From NCBI RefSeq assembly GCF_019880205.1, contig NZ_CP082292.1:3286001-3350000 (forward strand): a stretch of 64,000 nt of DNA, read 5' to 3'. The notes beneath the pieces were generated by a model. It did no database searches and was not told the origin of the DNA. It saw only the letters and a program-made list of their open reading frames with translations. The translations under genes were made by a program, and so were the position numbers. Of the stretch, positions 22,205 to 34,043 are shown in pieces (the first letter of the stretch is position 1; each line of letters opens with the position of its first letter). This DNA is from Pantoea alfalfae (GTDB lineage Bacteria; Pseudomonadota; Gammaproteobacteria; Enterobacterales; Enterobacteriaceae).

Positions 22205-23929
22205 TTATGTCCTCTCCGTTTTGCTTAACCACATCTCATCCATGCTGCCACCGCGAATCTGCATCGGGTAAACGTGCTCGCTACCGTCAACGGTGACATC
22301 CACAAACACCAGACGTCCTTTCGCCAGCGTTTCCAGCGCCAGCGTCAGCTTCTCTTCCAGCTCAGCCGGGTGCTCAATCGCGATGCCGACATGTCCATAA
22401 GCTTCCGCCAGACGCACGAAGTCAGGCAGCGATTCCATATAAGACTGGGAGTGACGACCGGAATAGATCATATCCTGCCACTGCTTCACCATGCCCAGCA
22501 CCCGGTTATTCAGGTTCAGCACCAGCACCGGCAGATCGTACTGCAGCGCGGTAGAGAGCTCCTGAATGTTCATCTGGATACTGCCATCGCCCGTTACACA
22601 GATGACGGTCTCTTCTGGCAGCGCCATCTTCACGCCAAGTGCTGCGGGCAGACCGAAGCCCATGGTGCCGAGACCGCCAGAGTTGATCCAGCGGCGCGGT
22701 TTGTCGAAAGGATAATAGAGCGCCGCAAACATCTGATGCTGTCCCACATCCGACGTGACGTACGCATCGCCTTTGGTCAGACGGCTGATAGTTTCAATCA
22801 CGGCCTGCGGCTTGATTTTGTCGCTGGTGCGATCAAACGCCAGACAGTGACGACTGCGCCAGCCCTCAATTGCCTGCCACCACTCGTGCAGGCTCTCAGC
22901 GCGCGATGGAGTGTCGCTTTGCGCCAGCAACTCCAGCATCTGCTGCAGCACCTGTTTTGCATCACCCACAATCGGGACATCCGCCGATACCGTCTTGGAG
23001 ATAGAGGTCGGGTCGATATCGATATGCATCACCGTGGCGTTGGGACAATATTTCGCCAGATTGTTGGTGGTGCGGTCATCGAAGCGAACACCAATACCAA
23101 AAATCAGGTCGGTATTGTGCATCGTCATGTTGGCTTCATAGGTACCGTGCATACCCAGCATACCAACGCACTGACGATGGGTACCCGGAAACGCGCCCAG
23201 GCCCATCAGCGAGGTCGTTACCGGAATATTCAGGCTCTCAGCCAGCTGTAACAGTTCCGCTTCGCAGCCTGCGGTAATGGCACCGCCACCCGCGTAGATC
23301 ACCGGCTTTTTCGCAGCCAGCAGCGTCGTCAGCGCACGCTTAATCTGCCCTTTGTGACCCTGAATAGTCGGGTTATAAGAGCGCATGCTCACTGACTCTG
23401 GCCAGTGATAAGGCAGTTTATTGGCCGGGTTCAGAATATCTTTTGGCAGGTCGATCACCACCGGTCCCGGACGTCCGCTGGAGGCCAGCCAGAACGCCTT
23501 TTTCAGCACGGTTGGGATCTCTTCGGTGCTTTTCACCAGGAAGCTGTGCTTCACCACCGGACGAGAGATGCCGACCATGTCGCACTCCTGAAAGGCGTCA
23601 TAGCCAATCAGCGACGAAGGAACCTGACCCGACAGAATCACCAGCGGAATCGAGTCCATATAGGCGGTAGCGATACCGGTAATCGCATTGGTTGCACCCG
23701 GTCCTGAGGTGACCAGCACCACGCCGACTTCGCCAGTGGCGCGTGCCAGGCCGTCAGCCATATGCACTGCGCCCTGCTCATGGCGCACCAGAATATGATC
23801 GATACCCCCGACGGTTTGCAGCGCATCATAGATATCCAGGACTGCGCCACCCGGATAACCGAATACCTGCTTAACGCCCTGATCGATTAACGAACGGACG
23901 ACCATTTCGGCTCCTGACAACATCTCCAT
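22205..23929 (-). CDS. ilvI: IlvI, catalytic subunit of acetolactate synthase III
   Basis: IlvI is the thiamine-diphosphate-dependent large subunit that condenses pyruvate with pyruvate or 2-oxobutyrate. The start [20 protein letters not shown] at 23929 gives 574 residues, as in E. coli, with a GGAGG site about eight bases upstream. A 59-codon upstream extension lacks homology. [18 protein letters not shown] near residue 47 holds the catalytic Glu. [14 protein letters not shown] plus [14 protein letters not shown] near residue 430 is the ThDP/Mg site. It forms an operon with ilvH. Confidence 0.98.
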   Translation of the reverse strand: MEMLSGAEMVVRSLIDQGVKQVFGYPGGAVLDIYDALQTVGGIDHILVRHEQGAVHMADGLARATGEVGVVLVTSGPGATNAITGIATAYMDSIPLVILSGQVPSSLIGYDAFQECDMVGISRPVVKHSFLVKSTEEIPTVLKKAFWLASSGRPGPVVIDLPKDILNPANKLPYHWPESVSMRSYNPTIQGHKGQIKRALTTLLAAKKPVIYAGGGAITAGCEAELLQLAESLNIPVTTSLMGLGAFPGTHRQCVGMLGMHGTYEANMTMHNTDLIFGIGVRFDDRTTNNLAKYCPNATVMHIDIDPTSISKTVSADVPIVGDAKQVLQQMLELLAQSDTPSRAESLHEWWQAIEGWRSRHCLAFDRTSDKIKPQAVIETISRLTKGDAYVTSDVGQHQMFAALYYPFDKPRRWINSGGLGTMGFGLPAALGVKMALPEETVICVTGDGSIQMNIQELSTALQYDLPVLVLNLNNRVLGMVKQWQDMIYSGRHSQSYMESLPDFVRLAEAYGHVGIAIEHPAELEEKLTLALETLAKGRLVFVDVTVDGSEHVYPMQIRGGSMDEMWLSKTERT

Positions 23930-24595
23930 CTTCTGCCTCCAGGCTTGAGGACCCGGCCCGGTTACTACGCCCGTTGGTGCGTAACACGTTGCCCTGGTGC
24001 CTGCTTTGCCAATCAAAATCTTATGTTTATGCACGACAGCGAAAACATGTGCCGCTGTCCTGTTACAGAGAAATCTGTTGAGTTCATTGTTATGAGAGTA
24101 GGTCAATTACCATAACCGCAGTTAACCGGGCAGGCAAACCACAAACCCGCGTAAATTAAAAGGCCGGGACGTAAAGGCTCTGCCTGATAAGAATTGGCTG
24201 CGCGGATTAAACTAATTACGTCGCAGAACCGCAGACGAAAATGCTAAGTAAGAAATTATTTTCAGCGTGATATAAGAAATAACGAAAACTTATTACCGCC
24301 TGCAATAGCCCACAATCGCCTGACACTTTTCTTTTCTGGCGTAATTAACCAGTAAATCACGCAAGCGCATTCGATTATGCTAACCGGCAGGTGATAAATC
24401 CTGTGACGGCGCTGGACAAAAGACCAATAAAACCTTTTACTTTCAATTAAATAAATCATCAACCAGCCCGTAAAAGAGTGCATTCTGACAATGTTCGCTT
24501 CCGCCGCAACTGATGCGCTGTTCATTACGCTGCCGGACCGTTAAATAACAGAATATCTTTCTTCATCGTCCCGGATAATACCCCTGCATTGAAGG
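23930..24595. other. ilvI-leuL intergenic region; no leuO
   Basis: About 670 bases separate the divergent ilvI and leu transcription units. E. coli carries leuO here; no LysR-type coding sequence is present on either strand, and the longest frames (about 60-90 codons) lack ribosome sites and family resemblance. The stretch around 24240-24480 is AT-rich, as expected for Lrp/H-NS-type control regions, but I cannot define individual sites. Confidence 0.6.
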
Positions 24596-24624
24596 TTGAC
24601 ATCCCTGAGCGATTCCAGTACCAA
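24596..24624 (+). promoter_or_regulatory. leu operon promoter
   Basis: A perfect TTGACA (24596-24601) followed by TCC and, 17 bases on, TACCAA (24619-24624) aligns with the E. coli leu promoter, which also reads TTGACATCC with CCAGTA before its -10. The start would be near 24631, about 30 bases before leuL. Confidence 0.7.
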
Positions 24625-24659
24625 TATGTACAGCACAACATTTTATAAGGTTTGAATCC

Positions 24660-24743
24660 ATGTTTCGTTCTGTTCGCCTTCTCGGTCTACTACTAAACGC
24701 ACTCAGCTTGCGCGGTAGACTTGTGGGCGGAATCAAACACTGA
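24660..24743 (+). CDS. leuL: leu operon leader peptide
   Basis: This is a 27-codon leader: MFRSVRLLGLLLNALSLRGR, then LVGGIKH. It resembles E. coli LeuL in its central GLLLN and LSLRGR core. Eight of the 27 residues are Leu, including three consecutive rare CTA codons, which act as the leucine-tRNA sensor for attenuation. An AAGG-type ribosome site lies about nine bases upstream. The attenuator hairpin begins 21 bases beyond the stop. Confidence 0.95.
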   Translation: MFRSVRLLGLLLNALSLRGRLVGGIKH

Positions 24744-24764
24744 TTCAAACCTGCTGAAAGTTAA

Positions 24765-24791
24765 AAACCCGCGCCTGTCGCGGGTTTTTTT
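24765..24791 (+). terminator. leu operon attenuator
   Basis: AAACCCGCG (24765-24773) pairs perfectly with CGCGGGTTT (24779-24787) around a five-base loop, followed by a T run. It lies between leuL and leuA. Ribosome stalling at the CTA codons of leuL would favour an alternative pairing and read-through, the classical leu attenuation scheme. Confidence 0.93.
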
Positions 24792-24832
24792 ATGCTCGTT
24801 GCCAGGCCCGAAAAAGCAAAAGGATGAATACG

Positions 24833-27489
<2,657 letters not shown>

Positions 27490-27493
27490 AAAA

Positions 27494-28900
27494 ATGAAAA
27501 CCTTATACCAGAAGTTATTTGATGCACATGTCGTCCACGAAGCGCCGAACGAAACGCCGTTACTCTACATCGATCGTCACCTGATTCATGAAGTGACCTC
27601 GCCACAGGCCTTTGATGGTCTGCGTGCGCACGGACGCAAAGTCCGTCAGCCAGGTAAAACCTTCGCCACCATGGATCACAACGTTTCGACGCAGACCAAA
27701 GATATCAATGCGTCGGGCGAGATGGCGCGTATTCAGATGCAGGAGCTGATGAAGAACTGCGAAGAATTTGGCGTACAGCTGTATGACCTGAATCACCCAT
27801 TCCAGGGCATCGTCCACGTTATCGGCCCTGAGCAGGGCATGACGCTGCCGGGCATGACGATTGTCTGCGGCGACTCGCACACCGCGACGCACGGCGCGTT
27901 CGGCTCGCTGGCCTTTGGTATCGGCACCTCTGAAGTGGAGCATGTGTTTGCCACTCAGACCCTGAAACAGGGTCGCGCGAAAACCATGAAGATTGAAGTG
28001 CTGGGCCAGGCGTCAACCGGCATTACAGCAAAAGATATCGTGTTGGCGATCATCGGCAAAACCGGCAGCGCAGGCGGCACCGGCTATGTGGTTGAATTCT
28101 GCGGCCCGGCTATTCAGGCGCTGAGCATGGAAGGTCGTATGACCCTGTGCAATATGGCGATTGAGATGGGCGCGAAAGCGGGCCTGGTGGCACCGGATGA
28201 CACTACCTTCAACTACCTGAAAGGTCGTCAGTTCTCACCCCAGGGTGAGAAATGGGAGCAGGCCGTTGAATACTGGCGCACCCTGAAATCTGATGAAGGC
28301 GCGAAGTATGATGCGGTAGTGACGCTGCATGCTGAAGAGATCGCACCGCAGGTCACCTGGGGCACCAACCCGGGTCAGGTGATTGCCGTTGATCAGCTGA
28401 TCCCGAACCCGGCCTCATTCGCCGATCCGGTTGAGCGTGCCTCCGCGGAAAAAGCGCTGGCCTACATGAACCTGCAGCCGGGCATCAGACTGACCGATGT
28501 CGCGATTGATAAAGTCTTTATCGGCTCCTGCACCAACTCGCGTATTGAAGATCTGCGTGCCGCCGCCGCCATCGCTAAAGGCCGCAAAGTCGCGCCTGGC
28601 GTGGTCGCCATGGTGGTGCCAGGTTCCGGCCCGGTAAAAGCGCAGGCTGAAGCGGAAGGTCTGGATAAAATCTTCCTGGAAGCGGGCTTTGAATGGCGTC
28701 TGCCTGGCTGCTCAATGTGCCTGGCGATGAACAATGACCGTTTGAATCCGGGCGAGCGTTGCGCATCTACCAGCAACCGTAACTTTGAAGGTCGCCAGGG
28801 CCGTGGTGGACGTACCCATCTGGTCAGCCCGGCGATGGCCGCGGCGGCTGCCGTGACTGGCCACTTTGCCGACATCCGTGAACTGACGACAGGAGCTTAA
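27494..28900 (+). CDS. leuC: LeuC, isopropylmalate isomerase large subunit
   Basis: LeuC is the aconitase-like [4Fe-4S] large subunit of 3-isopropylmalate dehydratase. The start [19 protein letters not shown] at 27494 gives 468 residues; a longer frame inside leuB is not supported. Cluster cysteines are visible in [17 protein letters not shown] near residue 347 and [20 protein letters not shown] near residue 407. [19 protein letters not shown] near residue 133 is also conserved. The ribosome site is a GAGG about ten bases upstream, ahead of an A-rich spacer. Confidence 0.98.
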   Translation: MKTLYQKLFDAHVVHEAPNETPLLYIDRHLIHEVTSPQAFDGLRAHGRKVRQPGKTFATMDHNVSTQTKDINASGEMARIQMQELMKNCEEFGVQLYDLNHPFQGIVHVIGPEQGMTLPGMTIVCGDSHTATHGAFGSLAFGIGTSEVEHVFATQTLKQGRAKTMKIEVLGQASTGITAKDIVLAIIGKTGSAGGTGYVVEFCGPAIQALSMEGRMTLCNMAIEMGAKAGLVAPDDTTFNYLKGRQFSPQGEKWEQAVEYWRTLKSDEGAKYDAVVTLHAEEIAPQVTWGTNPGQVIAVDQLIPNPASFADPVERASAEKALAYMNLQPGIRLTDVAIDKVFIGSCTNSRIEDLRAAAAIAKGRKVAPGVVAMVVPGSGPVKAQAEAEGLDKIFLEAGFEWRLPGCSMCLAMNNDRLNPGERCASTSNRNFEGRQGRGGRTHLVSPAMAAAAAVTGHFADIRELTTGA

Positions 28901-28903
28901 GTC

Positions 28904-29509
28904 ATGGCGAATAAATTTACTCAGCACACCGGCATTGTTGCGCCGCTGGACGCCGCGAACGTCGATACGGATGCCATCATTCCCAAGCAGTTTTTACAGA
29001 AGGTGACCCGTACCGGTTTCGGTCAGCACCTGTTCCACGACTGGCGCTTTGAAGATGACGCGGGCACCGTGCCAACGCCCGGCTTTGTGCTGAACAAGCC
29101 GGCGTTCAAAGGCACCAGCATCCTGCTGGCACGCGAGAACTTTGGCTGCGGCTCATCACGTGAGCATGCCCCCTGGGCGCTGACCGATTTCGGTTTTCAC
29201 GTGGTGATTGCGCCGAGCTTCGCCGATATCTTTTACGGCAACAGCTTTAACAACCAGCTGCTGCCAGTGAAATTAAGCGAAGAGGAAGTGGATAAGCTGT
29301 TCAGACTGGTTGCGGCCCAGCCGGGCATCAGCTTCACGGTTGATCTGGAAGCGCAGACGGTCACCGCAGGTGATAAAGTCTATCCGTTTGAGCTCGACAG
29401 CTTCCGCCGCCACTGCATGATTAACGGCCTCGACAGTATCGGCCTGACGCTGCAGCACGAAGCCTCGATTTCTCAGTACGAGCAGAATCAGCCCGCTTTC
29501 CTGCGCTGA
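28904..29509 (+). CDS. leuD: LeuD, isopropylmalate isomerase small subunit
   Basis: LeuD is the small subunit of isopropylmalate isomerase and works with LeuC. It has 201 residues, as in E. coli. The aconitase swivel-domain motifs [20 protein letters not shown] near residue 20 and [20 protein letters not shown] near residue 74 are intact. It starts three bases after leuC and is the last gene of the operon. No T-tract terminator follows it immediately; only a short GC hairpin at 29524-29540. Confidence 0.99.
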   Translation: MANKFTQHTGIVAPLDAANVDTDAIIPKQFLQKVTRTGFGQHLFHDWRFEDDAGTVPTPGFVLNKPAFKGTSILLARENFGCGSSREHAPWALTDFGFHVVIAPSFADIFYGNSFNNQLLPVKLSEEEVDKLFRLVAAQPGISFTVDLEAQTVTAGDKVYPFELDSFRRHCMINGLDSIGLTLQHEASISQYEQNQPAFLR

Positions 29510-29523
29510 TTGAGTTAAAACAG

Positions 29524-29540
29524 GGCGACATCCCGTCGCC
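29524..29540 (+). other. GC-rich hairpin after leuD
   Basis: GGCGAC (29524-29529) pairs with GTCGCC (29535-29540) around ATCCC. No T run follows, so it is at best a Rho-independent terminator of poor form. A 15-base segment over it (29527-29541) recurs with one mismatch at 29757-29771, next to the setA stop. Confidence 0.5.
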
Positions 29541-29588
29541 TGAGGTTGCAGGCAATCTCGGTTCTGGCCCGCTATGAGATCGAGCCTG

Positions 29589-29695
29589 CGAAGGCAACAC
29601 GGTCAGATCGGAAAGTCGCTTAAACCTTCCCTGGCCGCTCGTCCCGCGCCGTCCATGGCGCGGGACGCTTTCCTCCTCTGCCCGTGTTGCCTTCG
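29589..29695. repeat. Nested inverted-repeat element between leuD and setA
   Basis: A perfect 14-base inverted repeat, CGAAGGCAACACGG (29589-29602) with CCGTGTTGCCTTCG (29682-29695), bounds the element. Inside, a six-base helix pairs 29610-29615 with 29668-29673, and a perfect ten-base helix GTCCCGCGCC (29641-29650) with GGCGCGGGAC (29657-29666) forms the tip around a six-base loop. The three helices nest in register, so one strand could fold as a single long hairpin. No coding sequence is present. It could be a dispersed palindromic (MITE-like) element or a structured RNA; copy number is unknown. Confidence 0.65.
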
Positions 29696-29778
29696 TGTAA
29701 AGCGTGTTGTTGCGGTCAGACTCCCTCGAATCGGAGTTTGTCAGAAATCCAGGAGTGACATCCTGTCGCCTTTCTCTT

Positions 29779-30957
29779 TTATACGTCGCGCACCCGCGCC
29801 GACATCACCAGCGCCACAATCGCCAGCCCGAATGCCAGCCAGTAAACCGCCTCATGCCCCAGCCGCTCACTCAGCGTTCCCTGAATCACCCCTGCCAGAA
29901 TCATGCCGGTCGAGATCGAGTTAGTAAACATTGTTGTCGCCGCACCGGGCCGCCCGGGCATCAGATCCTGGAACCACAGCATCCCGATACCCGCAATAAT
30001 TCCGACAAACACCGCGTTGAACAGCTGCAACACCATCAGCGAGGTGCGGGAGTTGAACAGCACCAGCCCCAGATAAAACAGGACGCCAGCCGCCACCGCA
30101 ATCAGCATTAACCTGCGCTTACCGATGCGACGCGCGTAATGTCCCGCCAGCAGCATCACCGGAATCTCCAGCCCGGCCGCCGTCCCCATCAGCAGACCGG
30201 CCAGCTTCTCCGGCAGTCCCAGCGTTGTACTGATATAGAGCGGCATATCGATGATATACATCGTGTTGCAGGTCCACATCACGACGGAAGCGATGAACAG
30301 CAACCGCACATCCCGATCGCGCCAGCCGCTTATCGGCAGCCCGCCGCTTTGCATCAGCGGCTGCGTGCGTGGCACAGACGGCAGCGTAAACCAGACCAGC
30401 AGGATACAGATCAGAAACAGCGCGGCAGCCACCATAAACAGCGTCACAAAACCGTAGTTCAGCGCCAGCGCGAACGACAACGGTGGCCCGATTACCCATG
30501 CCAGCGACAGCTGGGCACGCATCACCGAACTGAACATCACCGCTTCACGCGCCGACTGATCGGCATACTCCCGCGCCAGCGCAAACAGCTGAGGCATAGA
30601 GACGCTGGCCAGCGCCGACAGCAGCACACCCAGCGTCAGCAGGGTCAGATAATGGCGGGTAAAGGCAAACAGCAGCGCATTCACCAGCGCCATCAGGCAA
30701 CAAAAAAGAATAATATGCCGACGATCGCCAACACTGTCTGAGCGCTTAGCCACCAGCATACTCACCACGATACCGGCCACCGCATTGATGGTGAAAAACA
30801 GCCCGACCCAGAAGGGCCGCGCCTGTACCTCGCGCGTCAGAAACAGGCTAAGTGTTGGTGCCTGTAGTGCGCCTGCGATGCCCAGCATGAACGAGGCGAC
30901 CATAAAAGCGAGGTAAACCGGATTGATGCGGCGCTGCCGCGTTAACAGCGATTTCAT
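29779..30957 (-). CDS. setA: SetA, sugar efflux transporter
   Basis: SetA is a major-facilitator sugar efflux pump of the inner membrane linked to glucose-phosphate stress. The start MKSLLTRQRRINPVYLAFMV at 30957 has an AAGGGA site upstream. It has 392 residues, about the E. coli length. About twelve membrane segments are visible, with the E. coli-like blocks GIAGALQAPTLSLFLTREVQ, MPQLFALAREYADQSAREAV and GIGMLWFQDLMPGRPGAATT. The frame stays open upstream through SgrS by chance. It lies downstream of sgrS on the same strand, as in E. coli, and is convergent with leuD. Confidence 0.96.
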   Translation of the reverse strand: MKSLLTRQRRINPVYLAFMVASFMLGIAGALQAPTLSLFLTREVQARPFWVGLFFTINAVAGIVVSMLVAKRSDSVGDRRHIILFCCLMALVNALLFAFTRHYLTLLTLGVLLSALASVSMPQLFALAREYADQSAREAVMFSSVMRAQLSLAWVIGPPLSFALALNYGFVTLFMVAAALFLICILLVWFTLPSVPRTQPLMQSGGLPISGWRDRDVRLLFIASVVMWTCNTMYIIDMPLYISTTLGLPEKLAGLLMGTAAGLEIPVMLLAGHYARRIGKRRLMLIAVAAGVLFYLGLVLFNSRTSLMVLQLFNAVFVGIIAGIGMLWFQDLMPGRPGAATTMFTNSISTGMILAGVIQGTLSERLGHEAVYWLAFGLAIVALVMSARVRDV

Positions 30958-31019
30958 AGCGAAATCCCTTTCAGAACAAACAGAGGGGAAAAAGAAGGGT
31001 AGACGATACCGCGCAACAT

Positions 31020-31131
31020 GAAAAAAGCCAGCAGAGATCATCTGCTGGCGGTGTAAATGCACCCTACTCAGAAAAGCACTCCACTGAACAGCGAAGTGAG
31101 GGTCGAACGCCATTCAGTGCTGAATGCCTCC
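31020..31131 (-). ncRNA. sgrS: SgrS small RNA (short form)
   Basis: SgrS is the Hfq-dependent RNA that represses ptsG under glucose-phosphate stress. On the minus strand the 3' end has the SgrS-type terminator GCCAGCAG-loop-CTGCTGGC (31044-31027 region) and six or more T. Before it lies CTGAGTAGGGTGCATTTACA, which corresponds to the ptsG-pairing core CTGAGTATTGGTGTAAAATC of E. coli SgrS. Upstream, CACTGAA and TTCAGTG form a stem. The gene is divergent from sgrR and precedes setA. I estimate about 112 nt from a possible CTATGG -10 element, half the E. coli size of 227. The 5' end is uncertain. Confidence 0.8.
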
Positions 31132-31210
31132 CGCTCTTCCCATAGCGCAAAGTTTGCTCTTAAAATGGGGCAGAAAAAACAGAGCGCTTTTCACCGGGAG
31201 TTCCCCTTTT

Positions 31211-32872
31211 ATGTCCTCATCACGTCTGAAGCAGCAGTTCATTCGCCTGTGGCAGAGCTGCCAGGGGCAAACGCAGGAGATTACCCTCAGCGAACTGGCT
31301 GACCTGCTGCACTGCTCGCGCCGCCATATGCGCAATCTGCTCAACCGGATGCAGGCCGCGGGCTGGCTGATCTGGCAGGCGGAAGCCGGACGCGGCAAGC
31401 GTTCACAGCTCTCCTTCTGCTATACCGGACTGGCTTTACAACAGCAGCGTGCCGAGGATTTGCTGGAACAGGATCGCATCGATCAACTGGTCCAGTTAGT
31501 GGGCGATAAGAATCAGGTGCGGCAGATGATTGGGGTACACCTGGGGCGCAGTTTCCGGCAGGGCAAGCATATCCTGCGGGTGCTCTACTATCGTCCGCTG
31601 CTTAACCTGCTGCCCGGTTCGGCGCTGCGGCGCTCGGAAACGCATATTGCCCGACAGATTTTCAACGGCCTGACGCGCATAAATGAGGAAAACGGGGAAA
31701 TTGAACCTGATATTGCACACCACTGGCAGCAGACCTCTCCGCTTCACTGGCGCTTCTTTGTGCGTCCGGCGATTCGCTTCCATCACGGCAGAGAACTGGA
31801 GATGGAGGATGTGCTCGCCACGCTGGAGCGTCAGCGCACCCATCCCCTCTTTTCCCATATAGAGCAGATTGACTTACCTGCCCCCTGGACGCTGGACATT
31901 CGTTTAAGCCAGCCCGACGAGGGTTTGCCCTGGCTGCTGGGCAGCGTCAGTGCGATGATCCTGCCGCGCGAATGGCCGACGCTGCGTGATTTTGCCCGCC
32001 AGCCGGTTGGCACAGGTCCTTACCGGGTGATACGCAATCAGGAGAGCCAGCTGAAAATCGAAGCGTTTGATGACTACTTCGGTTTTCGCGCCCTGATTGA
32101 TGATGTCTCTATCTGGGTACTGCCCGACATCAGCGATGAACTGGTCTATGCCGGTGTCCGTCTGCAGGGTGACAGCATTGATGAGATTCAGGAGGAGAGC
32201 CGCCTTGAAGAGGGCTGCTACTATCTGCTGTTCGATCAGCGTTCAGAGCAGGGTCGCAACGAGGCGGTCCGCCGCTGGGTCAGTTACCTCTTTAACCCCA
32301 TCGCCCTGCTCAATCATGCCGGTGTCGGTTATCAGCGTTACTGGTTTCCGGCGTATGGCCTGCTGCCGCGCTGGCATCACCGGCGTGACCTGATGCCAGT
32401 GGAAAAACCGCCTGGCTTAACGCACCTGACGCTGACCTGGTACAGCCAGCACGTGGAGCATGAAGGCATCGCTAATGCGCTGCGTCCGCTGCTGGCAGCG
32501 CATGGCGTCACGCTGGAGACCCGTGAGATTAGCTACGAAAGCTGGTATCAGGGCGACGCGGAAAGTGATATCTGGCTGGGCAGCGTGAACTTCACCCTGC
32601 CGCTGAATTATTCGCTGTTCGCGCAGCTTTATGAGATTCCGCTACTGCATCACTGTCTGCCGATCGACTGGCACGGCGATGCGGCCCGCTGGCGCGAAAA
32701 AACACTGCCGCTGGCCGAATGGAGCAAACAGCTGGTCGAAGAAGCCGGTCTGCATCCGCTGTTTCACCACTGGCTGCTGCTGGAAGGCCAGCGCAGCATG
32801 CGCGGTGTGCGGATGAATACCCTGGGCTGGTTTGATTTTAAATCGGCCTGGTTCGCGCCACCGGCGCTGTGA
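31211..32872 (+). CDS. sgrR: SgrR, activator of sgrS
   Basis: SgrR is a transcription factor that activates sgrS when sugar phosphates accumulate. It has an N-terminal winged helix-turn-helix (about residues 1-115) and a periplasmic-binding-protein-like C-terminal domain related to SBP_bac_5. The start [20 protein letters not shown] at 31211 aligns with E. coli MPSARLQQQFIRLW and has a GGGAG site. It has 553 residues, against 551. [20 protein letters not shown] is the recognition region, and [20 protein letters not shown] at the C-terminus is nearly identical to E. coli. It is divergent from sgrS. Confidence 0.97.
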   Translation: MSSSRLKQQFIRLWQSCQGQTQEITLSELADLLHCSRRHMRNLLNRMQAAGWLIWQAEAGRGKRSQLSFCYTGLALQQQRAEDLLEQDRIDQLVQLVGDKNQVRQMIGVHLGRSFRQGKHILRVLYYRPLLNLLPGSALRRSETHIARQIFNGLTRINEENGEIEPDIAHHWQQTSPLHWRFFVRPAIRFHHGRELEMEDVLATLERQRTHPLFSHIEQIDLPAPWTLDIRLSQPDEGLPWLLGSVSAMILPREWPTLRDFARQPVGTGPYRVIRNQESQLKIEAFDDYFGFRALIDDVSIWVLPDISDELVYAGVRLQGDSIDEIQEESRLEEGCYYLLFDQRSEQGRNEAVRRWVSYLFNPIALLNHAGVGYQRYWFPAYGLLPRWHHRRDLMPVEKPPGLTHLTLTWYSQHVEHEGIANALRPLLAAHGVTLETREISYESWYQGDAESDIWLGSVNFTLPLNYSLFAQLYEIPLLHHCLPIDWHGDAARWREKTLPLAEWSKQLVEEAGLHPLFHHWLLLEGQRSMRGVRMNTLGWFDFKSAWFAPPAL

Positions 32873-32910
32873 CGCTTTCGCCCTGGCGCTGAAATGACTA
32901 GAATGTGACG

Positions 32911-33000
32911 TTCTCAACGGGGTGCGGCCTGCCACAAGCAAGCAGCTGAGAGAGACCCGTCGAACCTGATTCGGTTAATACCGACGTAGGGATTTGAGAG
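32911..33000 (+). promoter_or_regulatory. TPP riboswitch (THI element) upstream of thiBPQ
   Basis: The leader contains the conserved thi-box pieces GGGGTGC, CTGAGAGAGACCC, ACCTGATTCGGTTAATACCG and ACGTAGGGA. The closing P1 helix pairs TTCTCAA (32911-32917) with TTGAGAG (32994-33000). It lies about 57 bases before the thiB start. In E. coli the equivalent element represses thiBPQ when thiamine pyrophosphate binds. No strong terminator lies between it and thiB, so control of translation start is likely (inference). Confidence 0.96.
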
Positions 33001-33056
33001 GCCTCTGTGCTCAGATCCTTTGCGACTCATCCCCTATTCTCCTGAAGGAGCGCAAA

Positions 33057-34043
33057 GTGTTAAACAAAGTTCTGCCGGTGCTGCTGTTACTCTCCGCCCC
33101 CGTTCTGGCGGCCAAGCCGGTTCTCACGGTCTACACCTACGACGCCTTCTCCGCCGACTGGGGCCCTGGCCCGGCGGTTAAAAAAGCCTTTGAAGCCCAG
33201 TGCAATTGCGAGCTGAAATTCGTCACGCTGGAAGATGGCGTCTCGCTGCTGAACCGCGTGCGCATGGAAGGCAAAAACAGTAAAGCGGATGTGGTGCTGG
33301 GGCTGGATAACAATCTGGTGCAGTCGGCGCAGAAAACCGGCCTGTTTGCCGAAAGTCAGGTCGACACCTCGACATTGAAACTGCCCGATGGCTGGCACAA
33401 CACCACCTTCGTGCCGTTTGATTATGGCTACTTCGCGTTTGTCTATGACAAAACCCGGCTGAAGAATCCGCCAAAAAGCCTGAAAGAGCTGGTCGACAGC
33501 CCGGAGAAGTGGCGCGTGATCTACGAAGATCCCCGCACCAGCACGCCCGGATTAGGTCTATTGCTGTGGATGCAGAAAGTCTATGGCGATCAGGCACCGC
33601 AGGCATGGCAAAAGCTGGCACAGAAGACAGTGACGGTCACCAAAGGCTGGAGTGAAGCCTATGGCCTGTTCCTCAAGGGCGAAGGTGATCTGGTGCTGAG
33701 CTACACCACCTCTCCGGCTTACCACATCATCGAAGAGAAGAAAGAGAACTATGCCGCCGCGCCGTTTGCAGAGGGCCACTATCTGCAGGTTGAAGTTGCC
33801 GCGCAGTTAGCCAGCAGCAAACAGCCAGCGCTGGCGCAGCAGTTCATGAAGTTTATGGTCTCGCCTGACTTCCAGCGCACCATACCCACCGGCAACTGGA
33901 TGTACCCGGTGATCGACACGCCGCTGCCTGCCGGTTTCGCGGCGCTCGACGTGCCTTCCACCGCCCTGCAGTTCTCGCCGGAAGAGGTTGCCAGCCAGCG
34001 CTCGGGCTGGATTAGCCAGTGGCAACGCGCCGTCAGCCGCTGA
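33057..34043 (+). CDS. thiB: ThiB, periplasmic thiamine-binding protein
   Basis: ThiB captures thiamine and its phosphates in the periplasm for the ThiBPQ ABC importer. I choose the GTG at 33057, preceded by AAGGAG at seven bases. The longer frame would start inside the riboswitch. It has 328 residues, against 327 in E. coli. The signal peptide LNKVLPVLLLLSAPVLAAKP ends at the Ala-Lys junction. VYTYDAFSADWGPGPAVKKA, EDPRTSTPGLGLLLWMQKVY and VTKGWSEAYGLFLKGEGDLV are family hallmarks. The end overlaps thiP by 25 bases. Confidence 0.97.
   Translation: MLNKVLPVLLLLSAPVLAAKPVLTVYTYDAFSADWGPGPAVKKAFEAQCNCELKFVTLEDGVSLLNRVRMEGKNSKADVVLGLDNNLVQSAQKTGLFAESQVDTSTLKLPDGWHNTTFVPFDYGYFAFVYDKTRLKNPPKSLKELVDSPEKWRVIYEDPRTSTPGLGLLLWMQKVYGDQAPQAWQKLAQKTVTVTKGWSEAYGLFLKGEGDLVLSYTTSPAYHIIEEKKENYAAAPFAEGHYLQVEVAAQLASSKQPALAQQFMKFMVSPDFQRTIPTGNWMYPVIDTPLPAGFAALDVPSTALQFSPEEVASQRSGWISQWQRAVSR

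Noticed and set aside
22274-23251. 325-codon plus-strand open frame opposite ilvI
   Set aside because: Antisense shadow of a conserved catalytic gene with no domain resemblance.
24262-24748. Two minus-strand frames of 61-87 codons between ilvI and leuA
   Set aside because: One is antisense to leuL, and neither has a ribosome site or family resemblance; they do not represent a leuO remnant as far as I can see.
30958-31113. 52-codon in-frame N-terminal extension of setA running through SgrS
   Set aside because: The extension crosses the SgrS terminator, has no similarity to SetA, and the ATG at 30957 has a proper ribosome site.
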